From the NCBI GenBank assembly GCA_964521625.1, contig CAZFSM010000015.1, positions 1 to 64,000 on the forward strand: 64,000 nucleotides of DNA, given 5' to 3'. Under the pieces are notes generated by a model. It saw only the letters and a program-made list of their open reading frames with translations. It was not told the origin of the DNA and did not search any database. This document shows, piece by piece, positions 33,884-42,761 of this stretch; positions within the stretch are counted from its first letter, which is position 1, and each line of letters opens with the position of its first letter. The position numbers were made by a program, and so were the translations under genes. Source of the DNA: UBA1444 sp964521625. GTDB lineage: Bacteria > Bacillota > Negativicutes > UBA1444.

Positions 33884-34629
33884 GGCAGCGATTCGCGATT
33901 TGTCTGTTCCACAGCGCGTCGTTTAAACGCACGAAAATGCAACAGCAAATTAAGAAAAGGTATTTTAAGCAGCGGTTTAGCCGCTGCTTTTTCTGTACTG
34001 CGACTGATTTTTCCGCTCAGCGCCAGTTCACGTCCCGCCTGCACATATGCTGACAACACTTCCTGAACCAGTGGATCCTCCTGTTTTTCCAATTGCATCG
34101 CCATTTTACGAACTAATGTGCCGACAATCGGTGCATCGGCATAACGGGCGAAGGTTTGAAAATAGGACAGTGTATTTTTCACCGTTTCCTGTTCGATGTT
34201 GGCGCAGAGAGTCAGGATGACCAGCGGTTTGCCGATTACTTGCCGATCCGCATGGTGAAATATCAGACCGCTTTGCGTCAAAAAAAGCCCAATTTCTGTC
34301 CCTGTAGAATTGAAACGATCCAAAAACGTTTTTAGCAAACCGGTCACACCAAACACATACACCGGCGATCCATAAACAATCAGGTCCGCCGCACGTATTC
34401 GGTCAAATATTGCCTTCACATCATCTTGGTCTTCATATACGCAATGACCAAACGTCGCCGGTTTGCTGCAAAAACCGCAGGCCAGGCAGCGATTTATTTT
34501 CTGTTCCGCCAATACTACCGTCTCAAACTCAGCGCCGCAGGCCGTCGCGCCCTCGGCCAGTTTGTCGAGTAATATTTGGGTGCAACCGCTCCGGCCCCGG
34601 TGGCTGCTGTTGATCGCCAATATTTTCAT
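33880..34629 (-). CDS. Flavodoxin-like NAD(P)H-dependent oxidoreductase
   Basis: 249 residues. Flavodoxin-fold FMN reductase family: ILAINSSHRGRSGCTQILLDKL (phosphate loop), KINRCLACGFCSKPATFGHCVYEDQDD (the Cys-rich loop of iron-sulfur-flavoprotein-like members) and ADLIVYGSPVYVFGVTGLLKTFLDRF (FMN site). The C-terminal 60 residues are extra and basic. ATG at 34629 is eight bases after AAGGAG. The 5' end lies inside the upstream TetR gene for 101 bases, so the two are one transcription unit. Likely redox stress or xenobiotic reduction under TetR control (inference). Confidence 0.85.
   Translation of the reverse strand: MKILAINSSHRGRSGCTQILLDKLAEGATACGAEFETVVLAEQKINRCLACGFCSKPATFGHCVYEDQDDVKAIFDRIRAADLIVYGSPVYVFGVTGLLKTFLDRFNSTGTEIGLFLTQSGLIFHHADRQVIGKPLVILTLCANIEQETVKNTLSYFQTFARYADAPIVGTLVRKMAMQLEKQEDPLVQEVLSAYVQAGRELALSGKISRSTEKAAAKPLLKIPFLNLLLHFRAFKRRAVEQTNRESLP
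33967..33993 (+). terminator. crcB terminator embedded in the convergent reductase gene
   Basis: AAGCAGCGG (33967-33975) pairs perfectly with CCGCTGCTT (33981-33989) and runs into T residues on the + strand, 84 bases after crcB. The same bases encode the EKAAAKPLLK segment of the reductase on the minus strand. Confidence 0.75.
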
Positions 34630-35242
34630 CTTCATCACTCCTTGTGTTGGCTTTACTGATAGCGCGCGAAAGCAGGTCAAACATACGCGACGCATCCGCC
34701 AAAACCTCTTCCGGGTTACGATTCAAAATCAACGTCGGCGACCAGTATTCGGTGAACGCATCGATAATTACACCAGCTGTCGTTTGGGCGCCAGGCCCTG
34801 CGTCAATCACACCCTGCTGCAGGCCGGTTTCAAGAAATTGCTCGGTTTTTTCGCGCAAAATCCGCCTTATTTCCTGGCGCATGTTCATGTTCTTTTTGCC
34901 AATATAACGAAACGTATTAACATCGCCGATGATCTCCATCGCCCCACGATTTTGCCGCATCAACAGGTTGACCCGTTGCACGTGAGATAGCAACAATTCA
35001 CGCAGTTGTTCCAGCGGCGACAAGGAAGGATCGACACTCGCTTCCGCTGAAGCTTGGGCCAATTCCAAAACATAGCTGGCATAAGCGTCAATCAGCGCTT
35101 CCTTATTGGCAAATTCGTTATAGATAGTCCCGACGCTGCAACCCATTTCACGCGCCACATCCTGCATGGTTGTCCGATTGATCCCGTTCTGGTCGATCAA
35201 GTCGATAAAAACTTTTAGAATCTCCTGCCGTCGCACGCTCAT
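34529..35242 (-). CDS. TetR-family transcriptional regulator
   Basis: 237 residues. N-terminal HTH at residues about 5-50: RRQEILKVFIDLIDQNGINRTTMQDVAREMGCSVGTIYNEFANKEAL. The rest is an all-helical ligand domain with DAFTEYWSPTLILNRNPEEVLADASRMFDLL. ATG at 35242 follows AAGGCGG by seven bases. The family norm is about 190-210 residues; this one has an unusual hydrophilic tail (from TRSDEDENIG) that is encoded inside the next gene. It probably represses itself and the reductase. Confidence 0.85.
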   Translation of the reverse strand: MSVRRQEILKVFIDLIDQNGINRTTMQDVAREMGCSVGTIYNEFANKEALIDAYASYVLELAQASAEASVDPSLSPLEQLRELLLSHVQRVNLLMRQNRGAMEIIGDVNTFRYIGKKNMNMRQEIRRILREKTEQFLETGLQQGVIDAGPGAQTTAGVIIDAFTEYWSPTLILNRNPEEVLADASRMFDLLSRAISKANTRSDEDENIGDQQQPPGPERLHPNITRQTGRGRDGLRR

Positions 35243-35380
35243 TGTTTTGCCGCCTTGTATGAATTTTTGATTATTTTTCATTTATATTCAAATTGTAGTG
35301 TTGCGGATTTCAATTGTCAATAAAAAAATCTGCACCGCCCCCGAAAATTAGGGGCGATGCAGATAATGTGAAAAAACAAA

Positions 35381-36688
35381 TCAGTCGATACAAACATCTT
35401 CGCCGTTGAGGATTTTTTTCATGTTCTTCATCGGGCACATTTTGCCGCACATGGTGCAGGTGTCTTCATGCTCCGGTTTGGAAGAATCGCGATAGCGCTG
35501 CGCTTTTTCCGGATCAATCGACAATGCGATCATCTTGGGAAAGTCAACTTCAGCCCTGGCCGCACTCATCGCATTATCCCAGTCCCGTGCGCCGGGAATC
35601 CCTTTAGCGATGTCCGCTGCATGCGCGGCAATCCGGGAAGCAATGATGCCCTCTTTCATATCGTCGAGGTCCGGCAGCCGCAAATGTTCGGCTGGCGTCA
35701 CATAGCAAAGGAAATCGGCGCCATTGGCGGCAGCGATTGCTCCGCCGATTGCGCTGGTAATATGGTCATAGCCGGGGGCCACGTCGGTAACGAGCGGGCC
35801 GAGTACATAAAATGGCGCGCCATGGCACAGACGTTTCTGCATCATCATATTGCCGGCAATCTCATTGATCGCCATATGGCCAGGCCCTTCAATCATAACC
35901 TGCACATTGCGGGCCCAGGCGCGTTTGGTCAGTTCGCCGAGAGTGATCAGTTCCTCGACCTGCGCCGCATCGGTCGCGTCATGAATCGAACCGGGTCGGC
36001 ATGCGTCACCCAGGCTGAGCGTCACGTCATATTCCACGCAGATATCCAGCAGACGGTCGTAGTATTCATAAAACGGATTTTCCTGTTGATTCATTTCCAT
36101 CCAGGCAAACAACAATGAGCCGCCGCGCGATACGATATTGGTCAACCGTTTATTGCGTTTAACGCGTTCTGCTGTTGCCTGGTTCATGCCGCAGTGAATT
36201 GTCATGAAATCTACGCCGTCTGCAGCGTGTGTTTCGACAACTTTGAAGAATTCATCGACTGTGATCTCTTTCAAATCTTTATCGAGCAGGCCGACCGCAT
36301 CATACATCGGCACCGTGCCGATCATCGCCGTGGACGCGTCAAGCAGCCGCCGCCGGAAGGTCTGTGTTTTGCCAAAACAACTGAGATCCATGATTGCTTC
36401 CGCTTTCAGCTCAATCGCCTTAAGCGCTTTGGTCAGTTCCAGATCGAGGTCGCAGCAGTCCTTCGAAACACCCAGGTTCACATTAATTTTTGTCCGCAGG
36501 CCAGTTCCTACACCTTCAGGATCAAGTTTCGAATGATTCTTGTTAGCCGGAATCACGACCTGCCCGGCTGCCACCAATTCTCGCAAACGCTGCGGGTCCA
36601 TCTTTTCCTTGGCGGCGACAGTCTGCATCTGCGGTGTAATGATTCCTTGTTTTGCAGCATCCATTTGTGTTGAATAGTTCATCTTCAT
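35381..36688 (-). CDS. thiC: Phosphomethylpyrimidine synthase ThiC
   Basis: 435 residues. Radical-SAM-type enzyme converting AIR to HMP phosphate in thiamine synthesis. Seen: IPANKNHSKLDPEGVGTGLRTKINVNLG, the substrate-binding GDACRPGSIHDA, MIEGPGHMA and ATDVAPGYDHITSAIGGA regions, and the C-terminal CTMCGKMCPMKN cluster motif (Cys-x2-Cys-x4-Cys). It lacks the long N-terminal domain of proteobacterial ThiC, as is usual in Firmicutes. The ATG at 36688 sits after AAAGGAAAG. Expression is governed by the TPP riboswitch and terminator upstream. No other thi gene is adjacent. Confidence 0.95.
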   Translation of the reverse strand: MKMNYSTQMDAAKQGIITPQMQTVAAKEKMDPQRLRELVAAGQVVIPANKNHSKLDPEGVGTGLRTKINVNLGVSKDCCDLDLELTKALKAIELKAEAIMDLSCFGKTQTFRRRLLDASTAMIGTVPMYDAVGLLDKDLKEITVDEFFKVVETHAADGVDFMTIHCGMNQATAERVKRNKRLTNIVSRGGSLLFAWMEMNQQENPFYEYYDRLLDICVEYDVTLSLGDACRPGSIHDATDAAQVEELITLGELTKRAWARNVQVMIEGPGHMAINEIAGNMMMQKRLCHGAPFYVLGPLVTDVAPGYDHITSAIGGAIAAANGADFLCYVTPAEHLRLPDLDDMKEGIIASRIAAHAADIAKGIPGARDWDNAMSAARAEVDFPKMIALSIDPEKAQRYRDSSKPEHEDTCTMCGKMCPMKNMKKILNGEDVCID

Positions 36689-36715
36689 CCCCAACTTTCC
36701 TTTGTTTTGCGCGCA

Positions 36716-36750
36716 TAAAAAAGAGAGCAGTGCAGAAAAGCTTGCTCTCC
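36716..36750 (-). terminator. Riboswitch-controlled terminator of thiC
   Basis: On the minus strand GAGAGCA pairs with TGCTCTC across a 13-base loop and is followed by TTTTTT. It lies between the THI-box aptamer and the thiC ribosome site, the place expected for transcriptional attenuation. Confidence 0.8.
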
Positions 36751-36763
36751 AGTATACTTTGCA

Positions 36764-36845
36764 ATCGCTTCCCTACGGTGGTCTTAACCACATCAGGTTC
36801 CAAGGGTCGGAATCTTCCTCTCAGCCTTGCGGCCCCCCCAGCTTA
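36764..36845 (-). promoter_or_regulatory. TPP (THI-box) riboswitch aptamer
   Basis: Reading the minus strand: a GGGGGGCC start, the invariant GCTGAGAGG, then ACCCTTGGAACCTGATGTGG, TTAAGACCACC and CGTAGGGAAGC. These are the conserved TPP-aptamer segments in the right order, upstream of thiC and followed by a terminator hairpin. Thiamine pyrophosphate should shut off thiC. Confidence 0.95.
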
Positions 36846-37026
36846 CTGCCCTATTCACTTCACTTGTATTGTATTCCTCATACGCTAAAAAGTAAAGCGC
36901 TGGTTCGGGCAGCGCGGCGATTCAGAGTTCAATATCAAAATATTAAATAGATATTTTAACAAAATTATTGATTTTAAATAGATAATATATTATTATATCT
37001 ATAAAATACATCGGGAGTTGATACTA

Positions 37027-38187
37027 ATGCAACGCAACCAAACACTGACGCAAGCATCGGTCAGCGATCTCAAACGCGGGTATGTTTTCGCCGCAGCGCA
37101 AGACCGGTTCCACTGTCTCTGCTGCGGTTTTAAAACCGAACCGGGTCAAATCTATCGAGGCGTAGACGCCTATTATGACGCGGAAAAATTTATGCGGATC
37201 CACATTGAAACCGAACACGGCTCGCCGCTGCAAATCCTGCTGCAACTCGACAAGCGCTGGACCGGCCTGACCGAGCTGCAAACACAGCTCATCAACTTAT
37301 TCGTCGGCGGCACCAGCGACCAGGAAATCGCCAGTCAACTCGGTACCGGCAGCGTGTCGACAATCCGCAACCATAGGTTTTTGCTGCGGGAAAAACTGAA
37401 ACAGGCAAAATGTTTTCTGGCGATTGGCGAGCTGATGGAAGACCTGTCGCAAACTAAAAGCACTTCTCCAATGGCAAAATTACCTGCCACCGTTTCCGCC
37501 GAAGAACAAAAAATTCTCGCCACTTATTTCCCGCAGGGCGTGGACGGTCCGCTGTCAACCTATCCCGGTCGGGAAAAACGCCGCCTGATTGTCCTGCGAC
37601 AACTCGCCGAGCGGTTTGCGCCCAATCGCGCCTATAATGAAAAAGAAGTCAATGCCATTTTATCCGCCGCTTATGAAGACCATGTCCTGTTGCGACGTCA
37701 GTTAATCGATTGCGGATTATTGTCCCGCCGACCCGACGGCAGTGAATATCGCCGTAGCGGCGCAACGGCGACTACTCACTACGAAGAAGAGGAGTTTGAA
37801 TCTATGGATAACGAGCGCAAAAAATCGCTGCTACGCGAATATAAGGAAACTCCTCTGCCAATGGGGGTGTTCCAAATCAAAAACAATGTCAGTGGGAAGC
37901 TGTTGCTACTGAAAGCACTGAATTTGCCCGGTATTATCAACCGACATCAGTTGGAACTCAGACGCGGCATGCATCGCAACCGCCAGTTAATGCAAGATTG
38001 GATTCAATATGGCGAAAACGCTTTCTCCTTCGATATCCTCGCCACGTTGAAGCCCGAAGAATTCCTACCGGAATACTACCCGACGGCAGTAAACGATCTT
38101 TTTGAAGCATGGCTGGAAAAGCTACAACCATTCGGAGATGCTGGCTACAACAAAACAGCACCGAACGCTTCACCTCAATCCAGATAA
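37027..38187 (+). CDS. Zinc-ribbon-like + LuxR HTH + DUF2087 + degenerate GIY-YIG fusion protein
   Basis: 386 residues, four parts. Residues 1-65: FHCLCCGFKTEPGQIY with a Cys pair and a later HIETEH, a possible zinc site. Residues about 80-140: LuxR-type HTH (LTELQTQLINLFVGGTSDQEIASQLGTGSVSTIRNH). About 160-245: DUF2087 (YFPQGVDGPLSTYPGREKRRLIVLRQLAERF, then LLSRRPDGSEYRR). About 275-370: a GIY-YIG-like domain (MGVFQIKNNVSGK, GMHRNRQLMQDWIQYGENAFSFDIL) in which the YIG tyrosine motif is replaced by LLL, so nuclease activity is doubtful. Probable DNA-binding regulator. ATG after GGGAG. Its 3' end overlaps the TerB-like gene by 13 bases. Confidence 0.8.
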   Translation: MQRNQTLTQASVSDLKRGYVFAAAQDRFHCLCCGFKTEPGQIYRGVDAYYDAEKFMRIHIETEHGSPLQILLQLDKRWTGLTELQTQLINLFVGGTSDQEIASQLGTGSVSTIRNHRFLLREKLKQAKCFLAIGELMEDLSQTKSTSPMAKLPATVSAEEQKILATYFPQGVDGPLSTYPGREKRRLIVLRQLAERFAPNRAYNEKEVNAILSAAYEDHVLLRRQLIDCGLLSRRPDGSEYRRSGATATTHYEEEEFESMDNERKKSLLREYKETPLPMGVFQIKNNVSGKLLLLKALNLPGIINRHQLELRRGMHRNRQLMQDWIQYGENAFSFDILATLKPEEFLPEYYPTAVNDLFEAWLEKLQPFGDAGYNKTAPNASPQSR

Positions 38188-38570
38188 TTTCGCGGCAGAC
38201 AGTCTCCTTTGACAATGCCCATCCACTGTCGGTAGCTCTGCGCCACTGCCGGACTGATTGAAAATTCGGCGCGAACCTGATCAATAGCACGGCTCTGACT
38301 ACTGTTCTCACATTCTTCGACACAGCCAATCGCCAGCAGATTGGAATAGGCGATTTTACGGGATAAGTCGTCGGCAAATGCGCTGCAAACCTGCGGCACA
38401 CAGTTGCACTCGCTGCGCTGCCGCCAATTTGCAATTCCAGTTTCCTGCGAAAACATGTCCAACATTTTTATTTCCGGCAAACCCAGCCTTCCGTCCGCCG
38501 TTGCCACCCAATACGCCAAATCCATGAACGACTCTTTTTCATCGGCACTCTTTAACATATCCAGAAACAT
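38175..38570 (-). CDS. TerB-like helical protein
   Basis: 131 residues. The front resembles the TerB fold: FMDLAYWVATADGRLGLPEIKMLDMFSQETG, with the acidic ADG..E metal-site pattern typical of TerB. The rest has several Cys (ECNCVPQVC, GCVEEC, GDC), which is unusual and may reflect metal binding. GGGGGAG lies five bases before the ATG. No other tellurite or ter gene is near. It is convergent with, and overlaps, the HTH-DUF2087 gene. Function unknown. Confidence 0.65.
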   Translation of the reverse strand: MFLDMLKSADEKESFMDLAYWVATADGRLGLPEIKMLDMFSQETGIANWRQRSECNCVPQVCSAFADDLSRKIAYSNLLAIGCVEECENSSQSRAIDQVRAEFSISPAVAQSYRQWMGIVKGDCLPRNYLD

Positions 38571-38746
38571 AATTTCTCCCCCTTCATAACAAAGCTATTT
38601 TTTGACTGCCAGCCACACACCGCCACCTTGAGGCTTGCTGACAATCTCGCTTTCATGTATCATTGTATTCGGAGTAAATTCATATTACAAATACCGCTTT
38701 TGTCCGCTTGATATATTAAAAAAGTATGGTTTGCGGAGGTGTCAAG

Positions 38747-39622
38747 ATGGACATTCGCCAATTAAAATATTTTCAGGCGATTGCCGAAGAAGGTCAAATC
38801 TCCAAAGCCGCCAAACGGCTGAACATGGCTCAGCCGCCTTTAAGTCAGCAATTGAAGCTGCTGGAAGCAGAATTAGGGGTCTTACTTGTCGAAAGAGGCC
38901 CCAGGCAAATAAAACTGACCGAAGCTGGACGCCTGCTTCAGGATCGCGCCTCACAAATCATCGAACTGTTGAATGCAACGACCGTGGAGCTGAAAGACCT
39001 GAACTCCGGTTCCCGCGGTGCCCTGGCAATTGGAGCCGTAGCCTCGGCTGGCACGACTTTTCTGCCAGAACGGATCCGCACTTTTCATAGCCAATTCCCT
39101 GAAATAACTTTTCAGTTTTGGGAAGGAAATACGGCCCGAATTCTTGAGTTGTTGCATAATGGCATCGTCGAAATCGGTATTGCCCGGGCTATTTACGACC
39201 CTGATTTGTATCACGCCTACGATCTGACTGCCGAACCGATGATCGCCGCACAAAAAGCAAAGAGTTCAAAAAAACCGCCGGGTTGCCAATTGCAAGTCAG
39301 CGAGCTTCGCGACAAACCGTTGTTAATCCATCGCAGCAATGAGAATTTGCTCAACGAAGCTTGCCGCAAATTCGGCTTCCAACCAAACATTCTCTGCCGC
39401 GGTGACGATGTCCGTTCATTATTGGCGTGGGCGGATGCCGGAATTGGTGTGGCGATCGTATTGAAATCGGCGATCAGTCTTGTTCCCAGCAGTCAACTGA
39501 CTTATCAGGAAATTGCCGATCCAGCGCTTTCAATTAAGATGGCTATCATCTGGCCCCGTAAACGGCAGCAATCAGCGGTAGCAAGAAATTTTTTGGCCAC
39601 ATTGCTAGCTGCCCGGGCCTAA
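38747..39622 (+). CDS. LysR-family transcriptional regulator
   Basis: 291 residues. N-terminal HTH: MDIRQLKYFQAIAEEGQISKAAKRLNMAQPPLSQQLKLLEAELGVLLVER. Effector domain with GALAIGAVASAGTTFLPERIRTF and a late GDDVRSLLAWADAGIGVAIVLKSA. ATG at 38747 follows GGAGGTG. The AEC transporter starts 21 bases after its stop in the same direction, so the two are likely cotranscribed and the transporter is a likely target. Confidence 0.9.
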   Translation: MDIRQLKYFQAIAEEGQISKAAKRLNMAQPPLSQQLKLLEAELGVLLVERGPRQIKLTEAGRLLQDRASQIIELLNATTVELKDLNSGSRGALAIGAVASAGTTFLPERIRTFHSQFPEITFQFWEGNTARILELLHNGIVEIGIARAIYDPDLYHAYDLTAEPMIAAQKAKSSKKPPGCQLQVSELRDKPLLIHRSNENLLNEACRKFGFQPNILCRGDDVRSLLAWADAGIGVAIVLKSAISLVPSSQLTYQEIADPALSIKMAIIWPRKRQQSAVARNFLATLLAARA

Positions 39623-39643
39623 AGCAAGCGAATTGGAGGACCT

Positions 39644-40579
39644 ATGCTATTTTTTCAAGCTCTCGGCGGGTTATTCAGTATTTTGATCATGGTTTCCATT
39701 GGATATTATCTGACGGCCAAACGCCGCTTCACTCCAGAAAACTCTGCTTTATTGCCGTTCCTGGTCAATTACGTTTCACTGCCCACCTTTATGATCTGGA
39801 ACTTGTTGAGCACCTTTGACCGGGCCAAATTGCTCCCCTTGCTATCCGGAGTTGTCGTTCCGGCCTTGTCAATGTTAATCAGTTTTTGTGTCGCCTATCT
39901 ACTTTCAAATGTCATAGGACTGGCGCAAAATCGCCGAGGAACATTCCGCTCGGCGTTCTTCAGTTCCAGCGCCATCTTTGTCGGTGTGCCTGTGAATATG
40001 GCCTTATTCGGTGAAAGCAGCATCCCCTACGTGTTGATCTTTTTTCTTGCCAACGCTTTTTTATTCTGGACCATCGGCAATTATTCCATCAGCCTTGATG
40101 GTAAAAGCGCACCGGCGAAACTGATCAGCCTCGCCTCACTCCGGCAGGTATTTTCGCCACCGTTCATCGGTTTCTCGGTCGCAGTTTCTCTGGTTTTGCT
40201 TGAAGTTCGTCTGCCGGACTTCCTGCTGGTAACTTTCAAATATCTCGGTAGTATGACTACTCCTTTGTCTATGCTGTTCATTGGCATCGTAATGTATGGT
40301 GTCAAATTCAGTCAGATTCGGTTAAGCAAAGATCTGTTGGTTTTGCTGGCGGGCCGTTTTGTGATTACTCCGCTGATTGTCATTGTTGTCGCCTCTTTTT
40401 TCCCAATTCCAGAATTGATGAAAAAAGTTTTTGTTATCCAGTCGGCATTACCGGCAATGACCCAAACGACTCTGATGGCCAAATTATATGGTGCGGATGC
40501 GGAATACGCCGCCGTGTTGGTCAGTACTACAACAGTAGTGGCGCTTTTTGCAATTCCGGTTTACATGGTGTTGATCTAG
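39644..40579 (+). CDS. AEC-family (auxin efflux carrier-like) transporter
   Basis: 311 residues, ten predicted membrane helices in two five-helix halves, as in AEC transporters. Typical segments: LLPFLVNYVSLPTFMIWNLL, SSAIFVGVPVNMALFG, MTTPLSMLFIGIVMYG and the LPAMTQTTLMAKLYGADAEYAAVLVSTTT end. Bacterial members often carry malate, malonate or other carboxylates; the substrate here is unknown. GGAGG precedes the ATG. It follows the LysR gene by 21 bases and is closed by a strong terminator. Confidence 0.9.
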   Translation: MLFFQALGGLFSILIMVSIGYYLTAKRRFTPENSALLPFLVNYVSLPTFMIWNLLSTFDRAKLLPLLSGVVVPALSMLISFCVAYLLSNVIGLAQNRRGTFRSAFFSSSAIFVGVPVNMALFGESSIPYVLIFFLANAFLFWTIGNYSISLDGKSAPAKLISLASLRQVFSPPFIGFSVAVSLVLLEVRLPDFLLVTFKYLGSMTTPLSMLFIGIVMYGVKFSQIRLSKDLLVLLAGRFVITPLIVIVVASFFPIPELMKKVFVIQSALPAMTQTTLMAKLYGADAEYAAVLVSTTTVVALFAIPVYMVLI

Positions 40580-40606
40580 CTGCTGTCTGAATCAAGTTTC
40601 ATACGG

Positions 40607-40647
40607 AATAGGGGAAGAACTTGCAACCAAGTTCTTCCCCTATTTTT
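40607..40647. terminator. Bidirectional terminator, perfect 16-bp stem
   Basis: 40607-40622 pairs perfectly with 40629-40644 around a 6-base loop, with TTTTT after it on the + strand. It separates the AEC gene from the convergent STN-VWA gene. Confidence 0.9.
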
Positions 40648-40679
40648 ACCTATTGGTTCAGTTTTTCATTGGAAAACTA

Positions 40680-42533
40680 TTATCGTGCATCTAATATTTG
40701 GCTGATTTCCAGCAACTTGATAAATTCGGCCCGATAACCATTTTCGTCATTGCCGCGCGCCCCTCTCGCCAAAGCGAGTGCCTGCAGATAGGACGCCTGA
40801 CCCTTAAATTCCGAGTTCCGCAACAGCATGCCATATTCGGCCACCGCAGCGGCAAATCGCAAGTTTTCTGAAGCCATCGCCAGTTCGGCCTGCCCGTCAA
40901 CTTTTTGCGTCATCAATTGACTGGCGTCTTCGCCCGGCTTTTTATAACGAATTTTTACCTGTAACAGGTCACTGCCACCAGCATTCTTTGACTGTTGATA
41001 CACCAGTTGGTCGACTGCAGCGACGTTTTCTGGTGAATCGGCGGGGACAATTTCATAAAGCGCTGTGACGCTGTGTCCAGCCCCCATGTCCCCGGCATCT
41101 TTTTTGTCGTCATTGAAGTCGCGGTCAGCCAGTTTCCGGTTTTCATAGCCAATCAGGCGATAGGATTTCACGGTGGCCGGATTGAATTCGACCTGAATTT
41201 TTACATCTTTGGCAATCGTAAACAAGGTTCCCGCCATCTGGGAAACCAGCACCTTTTTTGCTTCCAGCGCGTTGTCGATATAGGCGTAGTTGCCGTTACC
41301 CTTGTCTGCCAAAGCTTCCATCTTATTGTCTTTAATGTTGCCCATGCCAAACCCGAGCACTGTAAGAAAGACCCCTTGATCACGGCGTTCTTCGATCATA
41401 CGTACCAGTTCGCCTTCACTTGATGCGCCGACGTTGAAGTCGCCGTCGGTGGCCAGAATAACCCGGTTATTGCCGCCGGCAATAAAAGTTTCTTTGGCAA
41501 CCTTATATGCCAAATTGATTCCTTCGCCGCCGGCTGTCGATCCACCGGCTTGCAAGCCGTCGATTTTGGCGGTGATTTTCGCTTTTTCACTGCCTGGTGT
41601 TGACTCAAGTACCATACCGGCCGCGCCGGCATATACGACGATTGCTACTCTGTCTTCAGGCCGCAGTTGCTGCACCAGCATCTTGAACGCCGTTTTCAGC
41701 AGCGGTAGTTTGTTTGGTGCATACATCGACCCCGATACGTCAATCAAAAAAACTAGATTGCTTGGAGGCAAATTTTCCGTCTTCACATTTTTTCCCTGAA
41801 TCCCCAGCATCACCAGCTTGCGGCTGCTGTTCCAGGGACTTACAGCCACTTCGGTCGTCAACGAAATCGGCTGTTCGCCAGTCGGTTGCGGGTAGTCATA
41901 AGTAAAATAGTTCAGCAGTTCTTCCGTACGCACCGCATCGGCTGGCGGCAAGTTTCCGCTGTTGAGAAATCGCCTCGCGTTACTGTAAGAAGCGGTATCG
42001 ACATCAATCGAAAAGGTGGATAATGGACTGCTGCTCACATTTTGAAAGCTGTTGTCGGTGATATTCTTGTATTCTTCGGTATTCCAGGCAATTGGCTGAG
42101 ACGGCCGAATCATGCCGGGTGACGGCACTGCCATTGGCATTTGGTTCATTTCTTTGGTTGCCAGCATGATACCTTTACCCCCGAACATCCGATCCGTCAC
42201 ATAGTCGCCTTTCAGTAACAGCACTGCGGTTTTAGCGGGATTCAGCTTGCTCATCAAACCGTATTTGTCCTGCAGCGCGGCCAGAACCGACGCCACCGTC
42301 TGCTCGGCCTGCACCAGCAAATCCACTTTCAGATCCGCCACTTCCGGCACGGCTACCAAATCAATTCCACTGGACCGGGTCAACAAATCCAGCAAATCCT
42401 GCAAGGGCAGGCCTACGGCTTTGATTTCCGTGGCAACAGTGGATGTTTTCATGCGACTTTCTACATTGACGGCTCCAACGCTAGTCATCAACGACATGAG
42501 CATAATCAACAATAATGCGATCGTTCTTTTCAT
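40680..42533 (-). CDS. Exported STN + von Willebrand factor A domain protein (YfbK-like)
   Basis: 617 residues. Signal peptide (KRTIALLLIMLMSLMTSVGA). Residues about 30-110 form a secretin/TonB short N-terminal (STN) domain (GLPLQDLLDLLTRSSGIDLVAVPEVADLKVDLLV, ending TAVLLLKGD). Then a YfbK-type region (FSIDVDTASYSNARRFLNSG), a VWA domain with an intact MIDAS start (FLIDVSGSMYAPNK), ATDGDFNVG, and a C-terminal DUF3520-like part. STN domains normally serve outer-membrane secretins and receptors, which supports a two-membrane envelope. ATG at 42533 has AAAGGA ten bases upstream. It is divergent from an ECF sigma operon, which may control it. Confidence 0.85.
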   Translation of the reverse strand: MKRTIALLLIMLMSLMTSVGAVNVESRMKTSTVATEIKAVGLPLQDLLDLLTRSSGIDLVAVPEVADLKVDLLVQAEQTVASVLAALQDKYGLMSKLNPAKTAVLLLKGDYVTDRMFGGKGIMLATKEMNQMPMAVPSPGMIRPSQPIAWNTEEYKNITDNSFQNVSSSPLSTFSIDVDTASYSNARRFLNSGNLPPADAVRTEELLNYFTYDYPQPTGEQPISLTTEVAVSPWNSSRKLVMLGIQGKNVKTENLPPSNLVFLIDVSGSMYAPNKLPLLKTAFKMLVQQLRPEDRVAIVVYAGAAGMVLESTPGSEKAKITAKIDGLQAGGSTAGGEGINLAYKVAKETFIAGGNNRVILATDGDFNVGASSEGELVRMIEERRDQGVFLTVLGFGMGNIKDNKMEALADKGNGNYAYIDNALEAKKVLVSQMAGTLFTIAKDVKIQVEFNPATVKSYRLIGYENRKLADRDFNDDKKDAGDMGAGHSVTALYEIVPADSPENVAAVDQLVYQQSKNAGGSDLLQVKIRYKKPGEDASQLMTQKVDGQAELAMASENLRFAAAVAEYGMLLRNSEFKGQASYLQALALARGARGNDENGYRAEFIKLLEISQILDAR

Positions 42534-42761
42534 CAAACTCATTCCTTTCCATCTTGCCTGCCAATGTCTGTCAGGCTACTTTCAATCTGATAAACGACGG
42601 TTCGTAAAAAAAGTAACGCTACCCAAAATGTGGCACTAATCTATCAACGTTACCTTTCGTCAGCGAAAACGTTTAACAAAGTAAATGGATACGGTTGACG
42701 GCAACCGGGCGCTAACTCTACAATGGACCTGGGACCGACAGTGATTCCAGGTGGTGAGCAG

